Below are positions 18,016-25,673 of a stretch of DNA of 64,000 bases, one piece after another. The stretch spans positions 310,001 through 374,000 of the forward strand of contig CAWCEZ010000011.1 in assembly GCA_963794745.1 (NCBI GenBank), given 5' to 3'. This DNA is from Fen-671 sp963794745. Lineage in GTDB: Bacteria; Actinomycetota; Acidimicrobiia; Acidimicrobiales; Palsa-688. Within the stretch, counting starts at the first letter, position 1. Every line of letters begins with the position of its first letter. The position numbers were made by a program, and so were the translations under genes. The notes beneath the pieces were generated by a model. It was not told where the DNA came from and did not search any database. It saw only the letters and a program-made list of their open reading frames with translations.

Positions 18016-18537
18016 ATGCCCGGCATGGGCACCGGCCTAAGCACAAACAGCCCCGCCGTAGTGTCAGCGTTCCAGACGGCGCTGCTGCACCAGGGACTAG
18101 TAGTCCTCCTGATTATGTCACTGGTTGCCATCGCCCGGAACCTGCAGCGTCCTGCGCAGGTCCGACGGGCCAGGGCGACGGCGCTTGGCGAGCAGAACCC
18201 ATTGCCGGCATATCCTCCGGAGCCAGCGGCGCGCCGCTTGCTGGGGATCGCGTTCGGGCTGATCTGGGTCTTCGACTCGCTCGGGTCACCAACTGGAGCT
18301 ACCTCAGCGGCTCGCTCGCCGAGCTGCGGCAGGTCTGGGCTTCCTACGATATTGAGGTCGTCAGCCTTGCCGGCGGCTCCATGGTCGGGCACAGCGAGTT
18401 CGCCTGTGTCATCGACGCCACCGGCCACACCCGCTACGTCTTGGGCACGGGCCCGGGGCCGGGGCCGGAGGCGACAGGGTCGTCGTTTGGCGTGGTGCTC
18501 GCCGGTACCATCAATGGCGTCATCGGTCCACGCTGAC
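18016..18537 (+). pseudogene. Deletion chimera: membrane-protein start joined to Sco1-like C-terminus
   Basis: ATG 18016 has a good ribosome binding site (GGGAGGATAGCGCT) and opens a protein with one membrane helix (HQGLVVLLIMSLVAIAR) and the segment EPAARRLLGIAFGLIWVFDSL. At about 18275 the sense switches to another frame, which reads VTNWSYLSGSLAELRQVWASY, then MVGHSEFACVIDATG and ends at TGA 18535. That part is the C-terminal half of a Sco1/SenC protein with its conserved His, without the N-terminal CxxxC. The simplest reading is a deletion that removed the end of one gene and the start of the next. Confidence 0.6.
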
Positions 18538-18573
18538 CATGGCGGCTATCGTGAGTAGTTACCCTTAATACCT

Positions 18574-19338
18574 TTGCTGAAGCGTTGGTTTTCCCCACGA
18601 GCACTGCTGTTGCACCTAGCGGTGGTCATTGTGGCCCCCGCATGCGCGCTGGCCGGCTGGTGGCAAGCCACCAGGGCCCTGGCTGGCAACGGCCTCAGTT
18701 GGGTCTATTCCGTCGAATGGCCCATCTTTGCCCTTATCGCCATCGCCGGCTGGTGGCAGCTGGTCCACGAGGACCCGGAGGCCTACAAAGAGCGCAAGAG
18801 CCGCCCTCCCGGTGGAGCCGACCCGCTAGTCGGCAACCCACCCCAGGCGGCCGACTTGTCGCAGCCCCGGGCGGACATCACCGTTGAGCGGGCCACCGCA
18901 CAGCTGGCGACGATATTTGCCGTCCTCGTCGGGTCCGAGTTCGTCCTAGGGATCATGACGTTGTTCTCGGTACCCGTGAGCCGTCCGAGCGGCGGGGTAC
19001 CCGCCAAAGGTGAAATCGTGTTCCTGGTCCACGCCATCTTCGGTTTAATGCTCGGGTTGGCATCCACATTGCTGGTCATCCGACTGAGAGCGGCCTCCCG
19101 GGCTGCACGAATAGCCGCCTGGATGGGGCTGAGCGGCGTGGCCATCGCCGGCTTGGGCGGGCTGCTCACCGACGCCCGGTCGCTTGTCAGGTTCACGGGC
19201 ATGGCGCTGATGTTCGTGGGCGCGGTGCTCGCCGGCTTCGGTTACCTTGTCCCGCTACTGCTCGGCTCCCTCCGTACGGTGCCGTCTCCTCAGGCGGGCG
19301 ACCTGCCGGGCTCGGTCCCCCTCAGCGGTAGCGGATAA
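18574..19338 (+). CDS. Multi-pass membrane protein of the oxidase region
   Basis: A 254-residue protein from TTG 18574. The N-terminal segment (RWFSPRALLLHLAVVIVAPACALAGWWQ, then a second helix and EDPEAYKERK) resembles small conserved actinobacterial membrane proteins found near ctaB. A linker rich in Pro and Ala and a C-terminal block of about four hydrophobic helices follow. Its end overlaps ctaB on the other strand by 17 bp. The location suggests a role in oxidase biogenesis; no catalytic motif is visible. Confidence 0.7.
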   Translation: MLKRWFSPRALLLHLAVVIVAPACALAGWWQATRALAGNGLSWVYSVEWPIFALIAIAGWWQLVHEDPEAYKERKSRPPGGADPLVGNPPQAADLSQPRADITVERATAQLATIFAVLVGSEFVLGIMTLFSVPVSRPSGGVPAKGEIVFLVHAIFGLMLGLASTLLVIRLRAASRAARIAAWMGLSGVAIAGLGGLLTDARSLVRFTGMALMFVGAVLAGFGYLVPLLLGSLRTVPSPQAGDLPGSVPLSGSG

Positions 19339-20245
19339 GCACGTCGGCCGTGATAGCGACGAACAACAGCGTTAGGTAAACAATCGAGAAGCGGAAAAGC
19401 ACCATCGCCGCGCCAGCCGACTTTTCACGCCAAAAGCGCACGGCGTGGCTTATGAAAACCCCGCCCAGCAATATTGCACTCGCGATGTAAAAGGCACCCA
19501 TATGCCCGACGAAGGCGAAGGAAACGGAGGCCGCGAACAGCGCCACGCTGTACCAGAGGATCTGGTGGGCCGTTTCGGTCAACGTGGTGACCGCCGGCAG
19601 CATCGGCACGTTAACGGTCCGGTAATCCTCCCGGTACCGCACGGCCAACGCCCAGAAGTGCGGAGGCGTCCACAGGAAAATAATGGCGAACAGCATGAGG
19701 GCCGGCCACCCTACCTTCCCAGTCACCGCGGCCCAACCGACGAGCACCGGGACCGCGCCGGCGGCGCCCCCAATCACGATGTTCTGCTTAGAGTTGCGTT
19801 TCAACCACAATGTGTAAACGAAGACGTAAAAAACCGTGGCCGACAGTGCCAGCACGGCGGACAACAGGTTTACCGTGCCCCACAGCTCACTAAAGCCGGC
19901 TAGTTCGAGCACGAGCGCAAAAACGGTTGCCGCACCGGGAGAAACCTCTCCGGTGACGAGGGGACGGTGGCGAGTGCGATGCATCAACCGGTCGATGTCG
20001 CGGTCGGCGACCATGTTCAAGGCATTGGCGCCACCGGCCACGAGAGCCCCTCCCGCCACGGTGGCGATCATAAGAGTTACCGAAGGGACCCCCCTGCGGG
20101 CCGCGAACATGGTCGGCACCGTCGTGATAAGCAGTTGCTCGACGATGCGGGGTTTCGTCAGTGCGAGGTAAGCGCGGGCCCGTCCTGCGCCTCTGTGGAG
20201 GAGGCGGGCACTTGAGCGGCCGACGAGAGACGACGGCAGGGCCAT
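19322..20245 (-). CDS. ctaB: Protohaem IX farnesyltransferase (haem O synthase)
   Basis: A 307-residue UbiA-type prenyltransferase. It transfers a farnesyl group to protohaem to make haem O for the terminal oxidase. The first Asp-rich motif is N77-x3-D81-x3-D85 (NMVADRDIDRLMHR), followed by TRHRPLVTGE; the second region is YREDYRTVNVPMLP. About nine hydrophobic helices are evident. The start ATG at 20245 has no Shine-Dalgarno and lies only six bases from a perfect palindrome, so it may be leaderless or regulated there. No ctaA (haem A synthase) is in the window. Confidence 0.93.
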   Translation of the reverse strand: MALPSSLVGRSSARLLHRGAGRARAYLALTKPRIVEQLLITTVPTMFAARRGVPSVTLMIATVAGGALVAGGANALNMVADRDIDRLMHRTRHRPLVTGEVSPGAATVFALVLELAGFSELWGTVNLLSAVLALSATVFYVFVYTLWLKRNSKQNIVIGGAAGAVPVLVGWAAVTGKVGWPALMLFAIIFLWTPPHFWALAVRYREDYRTVNVPMLPAVTTLTETAHQILWYSVALFAASVSFAFVGHMGAFYIASAILLGGVFISHAVRFWREKSAGAAMVLFRFSIVYLTLLFVAITADVLIRYR

Positions 20246-20251
20246 GGTGGG

Positions 20252-20273
20252 GCGAGAGTACTAGTACTCTCGC
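20252..20273. promoter_or_regulatory. Perfect 22-bp palindrome between ctaB and the TlpA gene
   Basis: The 22 bases read identically on both strands, with core AGTACTAGTACT and outer GCGAG/CTCGC. It lies 6 bp upstream of the ctaB start and 52 bp upstream of the TlpA-like start, in the shared divergent promoter region. This is the place and shape expected for a dimeric repressor site controlling both genes. A transcript hairpin is the alternative. Confidence 0.65.
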
Positions 20274-20325
20274 GGCCTTACAAGGTTGTTTACAGCGCCC
20301 GAGTGTGTGTTTGGATAGGGACCGG

Positions 20326-21003
20326 ATGGCACCCGAGCAAGCGGTCCCCCCAGCTTTGAGCCAAGCCGCCGAAGACAGGCCCGGCGACGACCGGGCCAGC
20401 GAGGGCGGCAGCGAAGGCAGAAGCCCGTCACAAGGGCGCTCGCGTCCCGGCCGGCGAAAAAGATGGGCCTTGGGCGGCACGGCCGTAGCCGTCTGTGCCC
20501 TGGGCGTGGCCGCCGTTGTCATCGACCTGTCCCAGCCAACGACCGGGGTCGTGTACGCCCTTGTTGACCGGACCGATCGGCCGGCGCCAGCGTTTTCCTT
20601 GCCGGAAGTGCTGGTGCCCAGCCGCAAGCTGGCCCTCTCGGACTTCAGGGGCAGACCGCTTGTCCTCAACTTCTGGGCCTCGTGGTGCTATCCATGCCAG
20701 ACCGAGATGCCTCTGCTCGAGTCGGCCAACCGCTCGGCGCGCGGCGCCGTGCAGTTCGTGGGCGTGGACACCGATGACACCCGTAAGGCGGCCACAGCCT
20801 TTCTGGCACGGACGCACGTGAGCTACCTATCGCTGTTCATGCCCCGGCAAGGCCCGGTATCGGCCTCGTACCAGCTCGTCGGCTTGCCCATCACGGTGTT
20901 CATCTCGGCAGGGGGCCGGGAGCTCGGACGCCACGTGGGCCAGCTCAACGCGGCCACCCTGAAGGCGGCGTTGGACGAGGCCTTCGGGAGGGCGGCCCGG
21001 TAG
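20326..21003 (+). CDS. TlpA/ResA-like membrane-anchored thioredoxin
   Basis: A 225-residue protein from ATG 20326. A long basic, disordered start is followed by one membrane helix (about 49-67), then a thioredoxin fold with WASWCYPC (C121 and C124) and the cis-Pro loop VGLPITVFI. Anchored outside the membrane, such proteins reduce Cys pairs in cytochromes or prepare the CuA site of oxidase subunit II. It is divergent from ctaB and upstream of the oxidase genes, which supports an oxidase-assembly role. Confidence 0.88.
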   Translation: MAPEQAVPPALSQAAEDRPGDDRASEGGSEGRSPSQGRSRPGRRKRWALGGTAVAVCALGVAAVVIDLSQPTTGVVYALVDRTDRPAPAFSLPEVLVPSRKLALSDFRGRPLVLNFWASWCYPCQTEMPLLESANRSARGAVQFVGVDTDDTRKAATAFLARTHVSYLSLFMPRQGPVSASYQLVGLPITVFISAGGRELGRHVGQLNAATLKAALDEAFGRAAR

Positions 21004-21150
21004 CGGACAGTCTAAGGAGAACGAATATCCGTTTGTCGTACCAGGTGCTTGACGCGGGCGCGGCCACTTCCTAATGTCTTGCGGTACCGGGTAGTGCTGA
21101 CTAGCCGGCCCCTGCGGTAGCCGTTGCGCAGAGGGAAAGGGGGCGTGAGC

Positions 21151-21819
21151 ATGGGGAAGAGGCTCGCAGTGGTGGCGACGCTGTTCTTCATTGCCGTGGG
21201 CCTGGTGGTGTTCACCGCCATGGACTACCTGCGCTCCAACCCCCCAACGATTAGCTTCACCGCCGGTCACAAGCCGGGCCAGACCGTCGACCTGACGCTA
21301 CAGACGGTCGGCTCGATCGGCTTTGGGACCCACCCAACCTGGGTGTCCTACCTGACCCAGGCGCCTGACGGCAAATGGGTGCACACCACGATGTGGGACG
21401 TACCGGCCCACACGCTGGTCCACATCACGATCTACCAGTACGACAGCGGGAGCCCGCTGCGCAACCAGTTCCTCGGCCACGTGTTGGGCACGGTGGGCGG
21501 GACAATGACGCTCAACGGCAGGACCATCTCACTCGTCAACTCGAACAGTGGCAACGGAGTTGCACATACGTTCACGATCCCGACACTGGGGATCGACGTC
21601 CCATTGTGGGGGGTCTCCTCCAACGCCACGAACGTCTGCAGCGTGGCCCCGTGCACGACCAAGTACGCCCACAACGTGGTCACCTTCTCCTTCATGACCC
21701 CGGGAGCCGGCCAGTACCCCTGGCAATGCTTCATACCTTGCGGCCTCGGGTACTTCTACGGCAACGGCGGCCCGATGCAGAGCATCGGGTACATGGACGG
21801 GTTTTTGAAGGTTGTGTAG
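21151..21819 (+). CDS. Cupredoxin-like membrane-anchored protein next to CoxB
   Basis: A 222-residue protein with an N-terminal anchor (about 5-23) and a beta-rich exterior domain. The C-terminus (AHNVVTFSFMTPGAGQYPWQC, then FIPCGLGYFYGNGGPM) is cupredoxin-like. C193 and C197 have the CxxxC spacing of a CuA loop, but the CuA His four residues after the second Cys is Tyr (Y201), and Met 209 is shifted. An extra pair, C163 and C168, may form a disulfide. ATG 21151 is preferred (GGGAAAGGGGG upstream); GTG 21145 is possible. It is followed after 3 bp by coxB, so the two are co-transcribed. Confidence 0.75.
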   Translation: MGKRLAVVATLFFIAVGLVVFTAMDYLRSNPPTISFTAGHKPGQTVDLTLQTVGSIGFGTHPTWVSYLTQAPDGKWVHTTMWDVPAHTLVHITIYQYDSGSPLRNQFLGHVLGTVGGTMTLNGRTISLVNSNSGNGVAHTFTIPTLGIDVPLWGVSSNATNVCSVAPCTTKYAHNVVTFSFMTPGAGQYPWQCFIPCGLGYFYGNGGPMQSIGYMDGFLKVV

Positions 21820-21822
21820 CTA

Positions 21823-22791
21823 ATGGCCAGCGCCGTCACCTCGCCACCGCCCACCCCGGGAGCGGTCCGGTCGCCCGGCGTGCCGGACGGCCACCACCAT
21901 TTCAGGCGGATGATCGGCATTTGGCTCGTCTTGATGGCTGCCGGGGAACCCATCATTTATTTCGTCGTCGGGCCGCACGTACCCCCTGGGACCATGACAT
22001 CTGAGGCCCGCGGCGCTCAGTTCGACTTCTACGCGCTGCTAATGACCGCCCTGCCCGTGCTGCTGGGCGTGTGGATCTACCTGGGGTACGCAATTTGGGC
22101 GTGGCGGGCATCGCGCGGCGGCCCCGAACCCGTTGTCGGTCCCTATTCCTGGGGGCACGTCGGAATCCAGGTGGGTTGGATCCTGAGCACTACAGCGGTC
22201 GTGCTCGGCTTGTTCACCTTCGGGACCTATGAGCTCGCCGACGCGGGCGCCGGCGGGGGCCAGGGCCCCAACCCATTGTTCACGCCGTCGGCGCACAAGA
22301 TCCTGACGGTCCAGGTGATAGCGCAGCAGTGGCTGTTCACGTACCGGTACCCGACCTTCGGCGGCTTCGAGACGAACCAGCTGGTCATCCCGGCCAACAC
22401 CGAGATCGCCTTCCACGTCACATCCCTGGACGTCGTCCACGATTTCTGGGCTTACCAACTGGGGGTAAAAGCTGACGCCAACCCCGATTATGACAACATC
22501 GCCTACACCCACACCACTAACCAAGTCGGCGATTTCATGGTTCGCTGCGACGAGCTTTGTGGGATCTGGCACGGCGCGATGTACGACACGGGCCAGGTCA
22601 TGAGCGTCCCCGACTTCGCGAAGTGGGCTGCTTCCAACGAGAAGACATTGGCGGCCGCGACAAAGCTCTTGCCCCCGTTCGCCTGGACGTACACCCCCGA
22701 CGCCAACGGCGCCGATGGTGGCTTCTACCCCGACAACCTCGACCCGTACAGCAATATCGAACTGTACGGCGCCCAAAAGGTCAAGCTATGA
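21823..22791 (+). CDS. coxB: Cytochrome c oxidase subunit II
   Basis: A 322-residue subunit carrying the CuA electron-entry site. Two transmembrane helices (about residues 30-52 and 67-94) are followed by a third hydrophobic segment near 114-134. The cupredoxin domain has H206 and the loop C242-D-E-L-C246-G-I-W-H250-x2-M253, the full CuA ligand set. No cytochrome c domain is fused at the C-terminus. It forms an operon with the upstream cupredoxin and overlaps the following 25-codon ORF by ATGA. Confidence 0.95.
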   Translation: MASAVTSPPPTPGAVRSPGVPDGHHHFRRMIGIWLVLMAAGEPIIYFVVGPHVPPGTMTSEARGAQFDFYALLMTALPVLLGVWIYLGYAIWAWRASRGGPEPVVGPYSWGHVGIQVGWILSTTAVVLGLFTFGTYELADAGAGGGQGPNPLFTPSAHKILTVQVIAQQWLFTYRYPTFGGFETNQLVIPANTEIAFHVTSLDVVHDFWAYQLGVKADANPDYDNIAYTHTTNQVGDFMVRCDELCGIWHGAMYDTGQVMSVPDFAKWAASNEKTLAAATKLLPPFAWTYTPDANGADGGFYPDNLDPYSNIELYGAQKVKL

Positions 22792-22865
22792 GTACCTCAG
22801 GCGCACAGGCCCTCCCGGTAAGGGCCCCGACGGTTAGTGATCGAAAGTTGACGATGCCAAGATGA
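22788..22865 (+). CDS. 25-residue ORF bridging coxB and ctaD
   Basis: The ATG at 22788 overlaps the coxB stop (ATGA), and its TGA overlaps the ctaD ATG at 22862 (ATGA). The peptide is MSTSGAQALPVR followed by 13 more residues ending LTMPR. It is polar and has no membrane helix. The two four-base overlaps are the classic layout for coupled translation through three genes, so the frame may carry ribosomes across an otherwise untranslated 70-bp gap. It may be only a coupling device or a tiny accessory peptide; no homologue is known to me. Confidence 0.5.
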   Translation: MSTSGAQALPVRAPTVSDRKLTMPR

Positions 22866-24880
22866 CGATCGATAGCGAGCCCCGCGTCGACCAGCCCAGG
22901 GCGGGGGCCCTCAGCCCGACCAAGACCGGGAGCGGTAGGCCTTCCAAACCGGTGGCGCCGAAACTACGGCGGTCCAGGCCGGCGTGGGCTCAGCAGAGCG
23001 TGCTGACGGCGGTAGCCGGGGGTGTCATTGGCTACCTTGTCGGCCACTGGCTCGGCAACCTTATAGCGAGCAAATACGCCAACATCCAGGACACCGGACA
23101 AAACGACGTCGCCATAAGCCTGGCCCTATCGCTTATGGTAGTGGGCTGGCTCGCGGGCGTGGGCGCCCTCAATTACCCCCTGGCGAAGATCCTCGGCCGG
23201 GAACTGCTCCCTGACATCCCCAAGCAGAACTGGACGCGCTACTTCCGCTTCACCCTCGACCACAAGGTTGTGGGCATCCAGTACCTGGTGGCCGTTTTCA
23301 CCTTCTTGTTCACCGGCGGTTTACTGGCCATGGGGATCCGCACCGAACTTCTCACGCCGGCCAGTCACTTTTTCGGGCCGGGCACCTATATCGACATCGT
23401 CGGCGAGCACGGCACCATCATGATGATGATGGCCTCGTCGGTGGTCGTCGGCCCACTCGGCAACTACCTGGTCCCACTCATGATCGGGAGCCGCCGTGCT
23501 GCCTTCCCCCGGGTCGAGGCCGCCTCGCTCTGGGTGTTCTGCGCCGGGTATTTCGTGATCCTGACGGCCCTGCCCTTCGGAGGCTTCCCGACGGGTTGGA
23601 CCGGTTACGCCTCGCTGCAGACCGAGGGCGCTGGCGGGATGGACTCGTACCTTATCGGTTTCGGGGTGATCGGGCTCGGCATGATCCTGGCCGGGTTCAA
23701 TCTCCTGGCCACCATCATCCATTTCCGGGCACCGGGCATGAGCTGGGGCCGCCTGCCCATTTTCGTGTGGTCCATCCTGGCCACCGCGGCGCTGCTCACC
23801 CTGGCCACCCCGACGCTAATAGCCGCCGGGCTGTTCGGCATCCTGGACCGGACCGCCCAGACCGCCTTCTTCGTGAACGAGCATGGCGGCAGCAGCTTCT
23901 TGTGGGAAAACCTGTTCTGGTTCTTCGGCCATCCCGAGGTTTACATCATGGCGCTGCCTGGCTTCGGCATCGTAGCGGAGTTGCTGCCTGTGTTCTGCCG
24001 CAAGCCCCTGTTCGGGTACCGGGTAGCGGCAGCTGGCATGCTCGGCGTGGCCCTGCTGTCGTTCTTCGTCTGGCAGCACCACTTGTTCCAGAGCGGCATC
24101 GACCCAGACATGCGCCCACTTTTCATGCTGACCACCGAGCTGATCTCTATCCCGACCGGGTTCATTTACCTCGTCGGCCTGGGCACGCTGTGGAAAGCCA
24201 AGATCCGCCTGGACGTCCCGATGCTGTTTGTGCTCGGCGTGTTCTTTAACTTCCTGATCGGGGGCGTCACGGGGGTGTTCCTGTCCGACGTACCCGTCGA
24301 CGTCACCGTCCATGGCAGCTTCTTCGTCTTGGCCCACTTCCACTACACGATCATGGGCGGCCTGATCTTCGCCTTCTTTGCGGGGGTCTATTACTGGACG
24401 CCCAAGATCACCGGGCGAATGATGGACCAGCGTTGGGGCAAGATCCATTTCTGGGCCATGTTCGTCTTCTTCAACTTGACCTTTTTCCCGTTGTTCATCG
24501 TGGGCCTGCTCGGCCAACCCCGAAGGGTGTTCGAGTACGCCAGCAACCTACAGGTCTGGAACGACTTCTCCTCCGTCAATGCCTTCCTACTGGGGGCCTC
24601 GTTCCTGATCTTCGTCGGCAACTTCGTCTGGACGATAATCATCAACCCGCGGCCGTCGCCGGCCAACCCATGGCAGTCAAATGGGCTCGAATGGCAGACC
24701 CCGAACCCGGTACCGTTCTTCAATTTCGAGCGGATCCCCGTCATCCTCGACAACCCATACCATTACGGCGAGCCCCAGCCGGTAGCGGTGGCCGACATGG
24801 GCACCGGCCTTGCTGCGGCCGGGTTTACAGAGGGAACCCCCCAGCCGCCGCTCACCCTCGACCCAAGGCCTCCCCTATGA
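22862..24880 (+). CDS. ctaD: Cytochrome c oxidase subunit I
   Basis: A 672-residue haem-copper oxidase core subunit. Haem and CuB ligands are visible: GEHGTIMMMM (low-spin haem His), GHPEVYIMALPGFG (CuB His with cross-linked Tyr), WQHHLFQSG (two CuB His) and HFHYTIMGG (high-spin and low-spin haem His). HPEVY places it with A-type oxidases. The first about 125 residues are an extension with two additional hydrophobic segments before the canonical first helix (HKVVGIQYLVAVFTFLF). Start ATG overlaps the stop of the bridging ORF; its stop overlaps ctaE. Confidence 0.96.
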   Translation: MTIDSEPRVDQPRAGALSPTKTGSGRPSKPVAPKLRRSRPAWAQQSVLTAVAGGVIGYLVGHWLGNLIASKYANIQDTGQNDVAISLALSLMVVGWLAGVGALNYPLAKILGRELLPDIPKQNWTRYFRFTLDHKVVGIQYLVAVFTFLFTGGLLAMGIRTELLTPASHFFGPGTYIDIVGEHGTIMMMMASSVVVGPLGNYLVPLMIGSRRAAFPRVEAASLWVFCAGYFVILTALPFGGFPTGWTGYASLQTEGAGGMDSYLIGFGVIGLGMILAGFNLLATIIHFRAPGMSWGRLPIFVWSILATAALLTLATPTLIAAGLFGILDRTAQTAFFVNEHGGSSFLWENLFWFFGHPEVYIMALPGFGIVAELLPVFCRKPLFGYRVAAAGMLGVALLSFFVWQHHLFQSGIDPDMRPLFMLTTELISIPTGFIYLVGLGTLWKAKIRLDVPMLFVLGVFFNFLIGGVTGVFLSDVPVDVTVHGSFFVLAHFHYTIMGGLIFAFFAGVYYWTPKITGRMMDQRWGKIHFWAMFVFFNLTFFPLFIVGLLGQPRRVFEYASNLQVWNDFSSVNAFLLGASFLIFVGNFVWTIIINPRPSPANPWQSNGLEWQTPNPVPFFNFERIPVILDNPYHYGEPQPVAVADMGTGLAAAGFTEGTPQPPLTLDPRPPL

Positions 24881-25539
24881 ACGACCGCACCGAGGCCCAA
24901 CCCATGCCTCGCTTGATCGAGACTCCCGAGGAGGTCGAGTACGAGCTGCGCGGCACCGAAGGTGCGGTATGGACCGGCACACGCCTGCTGATCGGGGCCG
25001 TCGGCTTCGCCTTCGCCTCACTCGCTTTTGCGTATTTCTACTTGAGGTCTTCCGACAGCGAGGGCCTCTGGCGCCTGCACGGCGCGAGCGCCCCAGTGGG
25101 GCTCGGGACGGCCGTGTTCGCCTTAACGGTGGCCGCCGCCGCATTGTTGTACTTCGGCAACCTGCGGCGTCGTCAAGGCACCAACCTCGACTGGCAGGTG
25201 GCGGGATGGACGGTGGTGGTGCTCGGGCTTCTGGCCGTAGCGCTCCAAATTTTCGAACTAACTCGGCTGAGCTTCTATCCCGGGTCGAGCGGATATGCCT
25301 CGTGCTTCATCGCCTGGGCAGCCATGAACATAGCGTTGCTGTTGGGCTCCGTCTACTGGATCGAGACCCTCCTGGCTAGGATGACGCGCCTGCGCAGGGC
25401 CATGGCTGAAGAGGGGGTTGCCCCCGGAGGCCTCCCCGCAGACCGGATCCACCATGCCAGCGCCGAGGGTTGCGTGGTGTTCTGGGGTTTCAGCGCGTTC
25501 GTCGCCGCGCTATTCTGGGTGTTCTTCTACGTTGTCTGA
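24877..25539 (+). CDS. ctaE: Cytochrome c oxidase subunit III
   Basis: A 220-residue polytopic subunit III. ATG 24877 overlaps the ctaD TGA (ATGA), so translation is probably coupled. After an acidic start (ETPEEVEYELRGTEG) there are about five hydrophobic helices, shorter than the seven-helix mitochondrial form. The end HHASAEGCVVFWGFSAFVAALFW matches the conserved C-terminal helix of the family. It stabilises subunit I. The short open frame that follows lies 9 bp downstream. Confidence 0.9.
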   Translation: MNDRTEAQPMPRLIETPEEVEYELRGTEGAVWTGTRLLIGAVGFAFASLAFAYFYLRSSDSEGLWRLHGASAPVGLGTAVFALTVAAAALLYFGNLRRRQGTNLDWQVAGWTVVVLGLLAVALQIFELTRLSFYPGSSGYASCFIAWAAMNIALLLGSVYWIETLLARMTRLRRAMAEEGVAPGGLPADRIHHASAEGCVVFWGFSAFVAALFWVFFYVV

Positions 25540-25548
25540 GGAGTGGCT

Positions 25549-25662
25549 ATGCCCGTTGCGGACGCCTATATCGGTGCCCAAGTACTGACGCTGGCAATAC
25601 CACTGGGCACTTTTTGCGTGGCTCTTGTCTTGGGGTTCTTCGTACGGTACAGACAAGGCTAA
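25549..25662 (+). CDS. 37-residue single-helix membrane protein
   Basis: ATG 25549 has GAGGAG in range (TGAGGAGTGGCT) and lies 9 bp after ctaE. The product starts MPVADAYIGAQVLTLAI and continues through PLGTFCVALVLGFFVRYRQG, one membrane helix with a basic tail, the form of small accessory subunits in respiratory oxidases. Too short for usual gene calling. It sits between ctaE and the CtaG-like gene and is probably in the operon. Confidence 0.6.
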   Translation: MPVADAYIGAQVLTLAIPLGTFCVALVLGFFVRYRQG

Positions 25663-25673
25663 CAACGCGCGTA

